Positions 60,151 to 62,313 of a stretch of 62,313 nucleotides of DNA are shown in pieces. The stretch lies in NCBI GenBank assembly GCA_031292515.1, contig JARLGZ010000134.1:1-62313 (forward strand), given 5' to 3'. The stretch's first letter is position 1. Each line of letters starts with the position of its first letter. The DNA is from Puia sp. GTDB taxonomy: Bacteria; Bacteroidota; Bacteroidia; Chitinophagales; Chitinophagaceae. A program made the translations under genes and the position numbers. The notes below the pieces were generated by a model. It was not told the origin of the DNA, did no database searches, and saw only the letters and a program-made list of their open reading frames with translations.

Positions 60151-62103
60151 TTACCGGTAACCCATTGCCTGCAGGTTGAAGAGTTCCGCATAGCGTCCCT
60201 GGCGTTCCAGGAGTTCCTCATGGCTTCCGATCTCGATCAGTTCACCCTTGTCGAGTACCAGGATCCGGTCGGCCATCCGTACGGTAGAAAAGCGATGAGA
60301 GATCAGCACGGCCATTTTGCCTTTTGTCAGCTCCGCGAAGCGCTGGAACACCTCGTATTCGGCACGGGCGTCGAGGGCGGCGGTGGGTTCGTCCAGGATC
60401 AGGAGCGCTGCATCACGCATATAGGCGCGGGCGAGGGCGATCTTCTGCCATTCGCCGCCGGATAGTTCCACTCCCTGCCGGAAGCGGCGACCGAGCGCCT
60501 GGTCATATTTTCCGGGCAGTCTTTCTGCCAGGGCGCTGGCGAGGCTCTGTCTGGCGGAAGTCTCGATGAGTTCGCGGTCGTCTTTTTCGGAGATATTGCC
60601 TACCGCGATGTTCTGAGCCAGGGTCATCTGGTAACGCAGATAATCCTGGAAGATGATGCCTATGTGTTTGCGCAGGACCAATGGATCGTATTCCTGCAGG
60701 TCGACGCCGTCCAGGAGGATACGGCCTTCGGTGGGATCGTATAGTCGTGCCAGCAATTTCACCAGGGTCGTCTTCCCCGCCCCATTCTCTCCGACCAGGG
60801 CGAGTTTCTCCCCGGGTCTGAGCGTAAAGCTCAGGTGCCGGTTGGCCCACCGATCCGTATTCGTATACCGGAAGCCTACGTCCTCGAACTGGAAACCCAG
60901 GCGGATAGGGTCAGGAAAGGGTCTCGGGTGAGACGCGATCTTTATCCGGGGTCTGATCTCGAAAAATTCGAAGAGGTCGCGAAGATAGATGGCGCCCTGC
61001 GAGACACTCGTGAAGCGGCTTAAGATGCCTTCGAGCAGGCTTCTCAGTTGCCGGAAAGAGCCGGCCAGGAAGGTCAGGCTTCCGATCGACAGGCTCCCGT
61101 TCACGGCCTTCAGGATGATCACTATATAAGCCGTGTAATAACCCACGCTGCCTACCACGGCGAATACCGTTCCCCAGGCGGAGCGACGGATCACCAGGCG
61201 GCGGTTGTCTTTATAGAATTGGTCGGAGAGGGTGCGGAAGCGGTCAATCAAAAACCCGGACAGGTCGAAGATCTTGACTTCCTTGGCCGTTTCATCGCTG
61301 GCTCCCAGATAGCGGATATAGTCCAACTCCCGCCGCTCGGGTGTCTGGCCCCGGGTAAGCGCATAGCTGCGGTCGTTAAAATGCGCCTCTCCCAGGAATG
61401 CGGGAACTACCGCAACCAGCAGCAGGATAATCAGCCAGGGGTTAAAGACCACGAGACCCGCCGCCAGGAATCCCATCGTGATCAGGTCCTGGACCTGGCT
61501 CAATACCTGTGACAGCAGGACGGTCCGACCGGTCGTCTGTTGCCTGGCCCGCTCGAGCTTGTCATAGAAAGCAGAATCCTCGAACTGATCGAGGTCGAGC
61601 GTGGCAGCATGCGTCATGATCTTTGCCGAGGTATAGTTGGAGAACAGGTCGCCGAGGAGGCTGTCGAGAAGCGTGATCATCCGGCTAAGACCGTCGGAGA
61701 GGATGGCAAGCCCGAATTCTATGGCCACCAGCTGCCAGAGCAGCCGGTGAGAATGCGCGGTCTTCGCCTGCCCGAGGAACACGATCTGGTCGATGATCAG
61801 CTTACCAACATATAATATAGCCACGGGGATCGCCGAACGGGCGATGCGCAGCAGGGAGTCGGCCAGCGTAATGCGGGGGCTGGTCTGCCAAACGAGCCGG
61901 AAGAATTCGGGGAGGTTGCGCAGTGCTTCGAGGCGTTCTTTAAAACTCAGCCGCCCGGCGCCAGGGACAGGGCTGCCATTGCCGGCGCCGCCGGTATGCT
62001 GACTGCCCGCGACTTTAGAAGCGGCGTTTTGATCCTCTTCCTGTTTACGCCGGGCGTTCCGCCTCGCCAACCACTTTCCAAAAAAGCGCTCCCCCTGGTT
62101 CAT
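60151..62103 (-). CDS. ABC exporter (fused permease and ATPase)
   Basis: 650 aa. An N-terminal extension (about 1-60) is charged and Gly/Ala/Ser-rich. Six membrane helices lie at about 85-360. The ATPase has Walker A (GENGAGKTT), the signature LSGGEWQK and Walker B (LLILDEPTAALD) followed by a switch His (ISHRFSTV). A half-size exporter of this type normally works as a homodimer. The substrate is unknown. It lies near the TlpA/RND run but is separated by about 150 bp; no shared transcript is shown. Confidence 0.9.
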   Translation of the reverse strand: MNQGERFFGKWLARRNARRKQEEDQNAASKVAGSQHTGGAGNGSPVPGAGRLSFKERLEALRNLPEFFRLVWQTSPRITLADSLLRIARSAIPVAILYVGKLIIDQIVFLGQAKTAHSHRLLWQLVAIEFGLAILSDGLSRMITLLDSLLGDLFSNYTSAKIMTHAATLDLDQFEDSAFYDKLERARQQTTGRTVLLSQVLSQVQDLITMGFLAAGLVVFNPWLIILLLVAVVPAFLGEAHFNDRSYALTRGQTPERRELDYIRYLGASDETAKEVKIFDLSGFLIDRFRTLSDQFYKDNRRLVIRRSAWGTVFAVVGSVGYYTAYIVIILKAVNGSLSIGSLTFLAGSFRQLRSLLEGILSRFTSVSQGAIYLRDLFEFFEIRPRIKIASHPRPFPDPIRLGFQFEDVGFRYTNTDRWANRHLSFTLRPGEKLALVGENGAGKTTLVKLLARLYDPTEGRILLDGVDLQEYDPLVLRKHIGIIFQDYLRYQMTLAQNIAVGNISEKDDRELIETSARQSLASALAERLPGKYDQALGRRFRQGVELSGGEWQKIALARAYMRDAALLILDEPTAALDARAEYEVFQRFAELTKGKMAVLISHRFSTVRMADRILVLDKGELIEIGSHEELLERQGRYAELFNLQAMGYR

Positions 62104-62160
62104 CGCTGTAAATTAAGGAAATGGCGCAATACGGCATTATTTAGTAATTGGCGTAGTTCG

Positions 62161-62313
62161 CCGGAAACGGGCCGAGCTTACCGGAAACGGGCCGAGCTTA
62201 CCGGAAACGGGCCGAGCTTACCGGAAACGGGCCGAGCTTACCGGAAACGGGCCGAGCTTACCGGAAACGGGCCGAGCTTACCGGAAACGGGCCGAGCTTA
62301 CCGCAAACGGGCC
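62161..62313. repeat. 20-bp perfect tandem array, at least 7.6 copies, runs off the window
   Basis: Seven identical copies of ccggaaacgggccgagctta (62161-62300) and a partial eighth with one G-to-C change. There are no spacers, so it is not a CRISPR array. It lies 58 bp upstream of the ABC exporter start. Perfect identity suggests recent expansion, unlike the decayed arrays elsewhere. Confidence 0.95.

Noticed and set aside
62161-62313. CRISPR array
   Set aside because: The 20-bp units are contiguous without spacers and no cas genes are present.

Overview
The window looks like chromosomal DNA from a Bacteroidota bacterium, most likely Chitinophagaceae or a close relative. The evidence is a SusC/SusD pair controlled by an ECF sigma factor and a FecR anti-sigma factor, a type IX secretion (T9SS) sorting domain, DUF1573, TlpA, MacB/FtsX-like permeases of the Bacteroidota type, an NVEALA-like peptide, and a lack of clear Shine-Dalgarno sequences. 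Most genes are on the minus strand. I saw no tRNA, rRNA, CRISPR array or intact insertion sequence.

Layout. 1-2700: a MacB-like permease cut off at its 3' end, apparently by the 5' end of a group II intron that leaves the window, plus three very small ORFs, two of them paralogous mini membrane proteins. 3040-6240: a Tat-exported Gfo/Idh/MocA oxidoreductase, TM2 and DUF2752 membrane proteins, a HepT toxin relic, a histone-H1-like basic protein and a His-rich lipoprotein. 6493-9575: an esterase/SMP-30 fusion, a lipoprotein truncated haemoglobin and a membrane-anchored HMA-like protein. 10142-14358: a GH116 glycosidase overlapping a LacI-type regulator. 14406-18136: a TPR histidine kinase, DoxX, an SDR and an Rpn-nuclease relic. 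18151-25348: a probable operon that starts with an NVEALA-like Cys-rich peptide and continues with a beta-propeller lipoprotein, a signal peptidase I paralogue, a DUF1573 lipoprotein, an O-antigen-ligase-like membrane protein and a transglutaminase-like protein. 25740-42384: a polysaccharide utilization locus. In transcription order it holds ECF sigma, FecR, SusC, SusD, a large GH20b-containing hydrolase, a GH20 hexosaminidase, a NagX-like acetyltransferase and a propeller/helical-barrel protein. It probably targets a GlcNAc-containing glycan. 42693-50178: a GH78 rhamnosidase, a second full-length MacB-like permease and a PA14/T9SS surface protein. 50279-59997: one run of genes, TlpA, response regulator, histidine kinase, TolC, RND pump and membrane fusion protein. 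60151-62103: an ABC exporter.

Two signals stand out. First, many gaps between same-strand genes are filled by short, degenerate, head-to-tail tandem repeats. Unit length is about 7-26 bp, each gap has its own unrelated unit, and the array often ends at or in the stop codon of the upstream gene. I count about sixteen such arrays. Second, the NVEALA peptide operon carries its own signal peptidase and a perfect 16-bp hairpin directly after the peptide gene. It has the architecture of a dedicated peptide export or maturation system.

Functions are read from motifs by eye. No database search was run.
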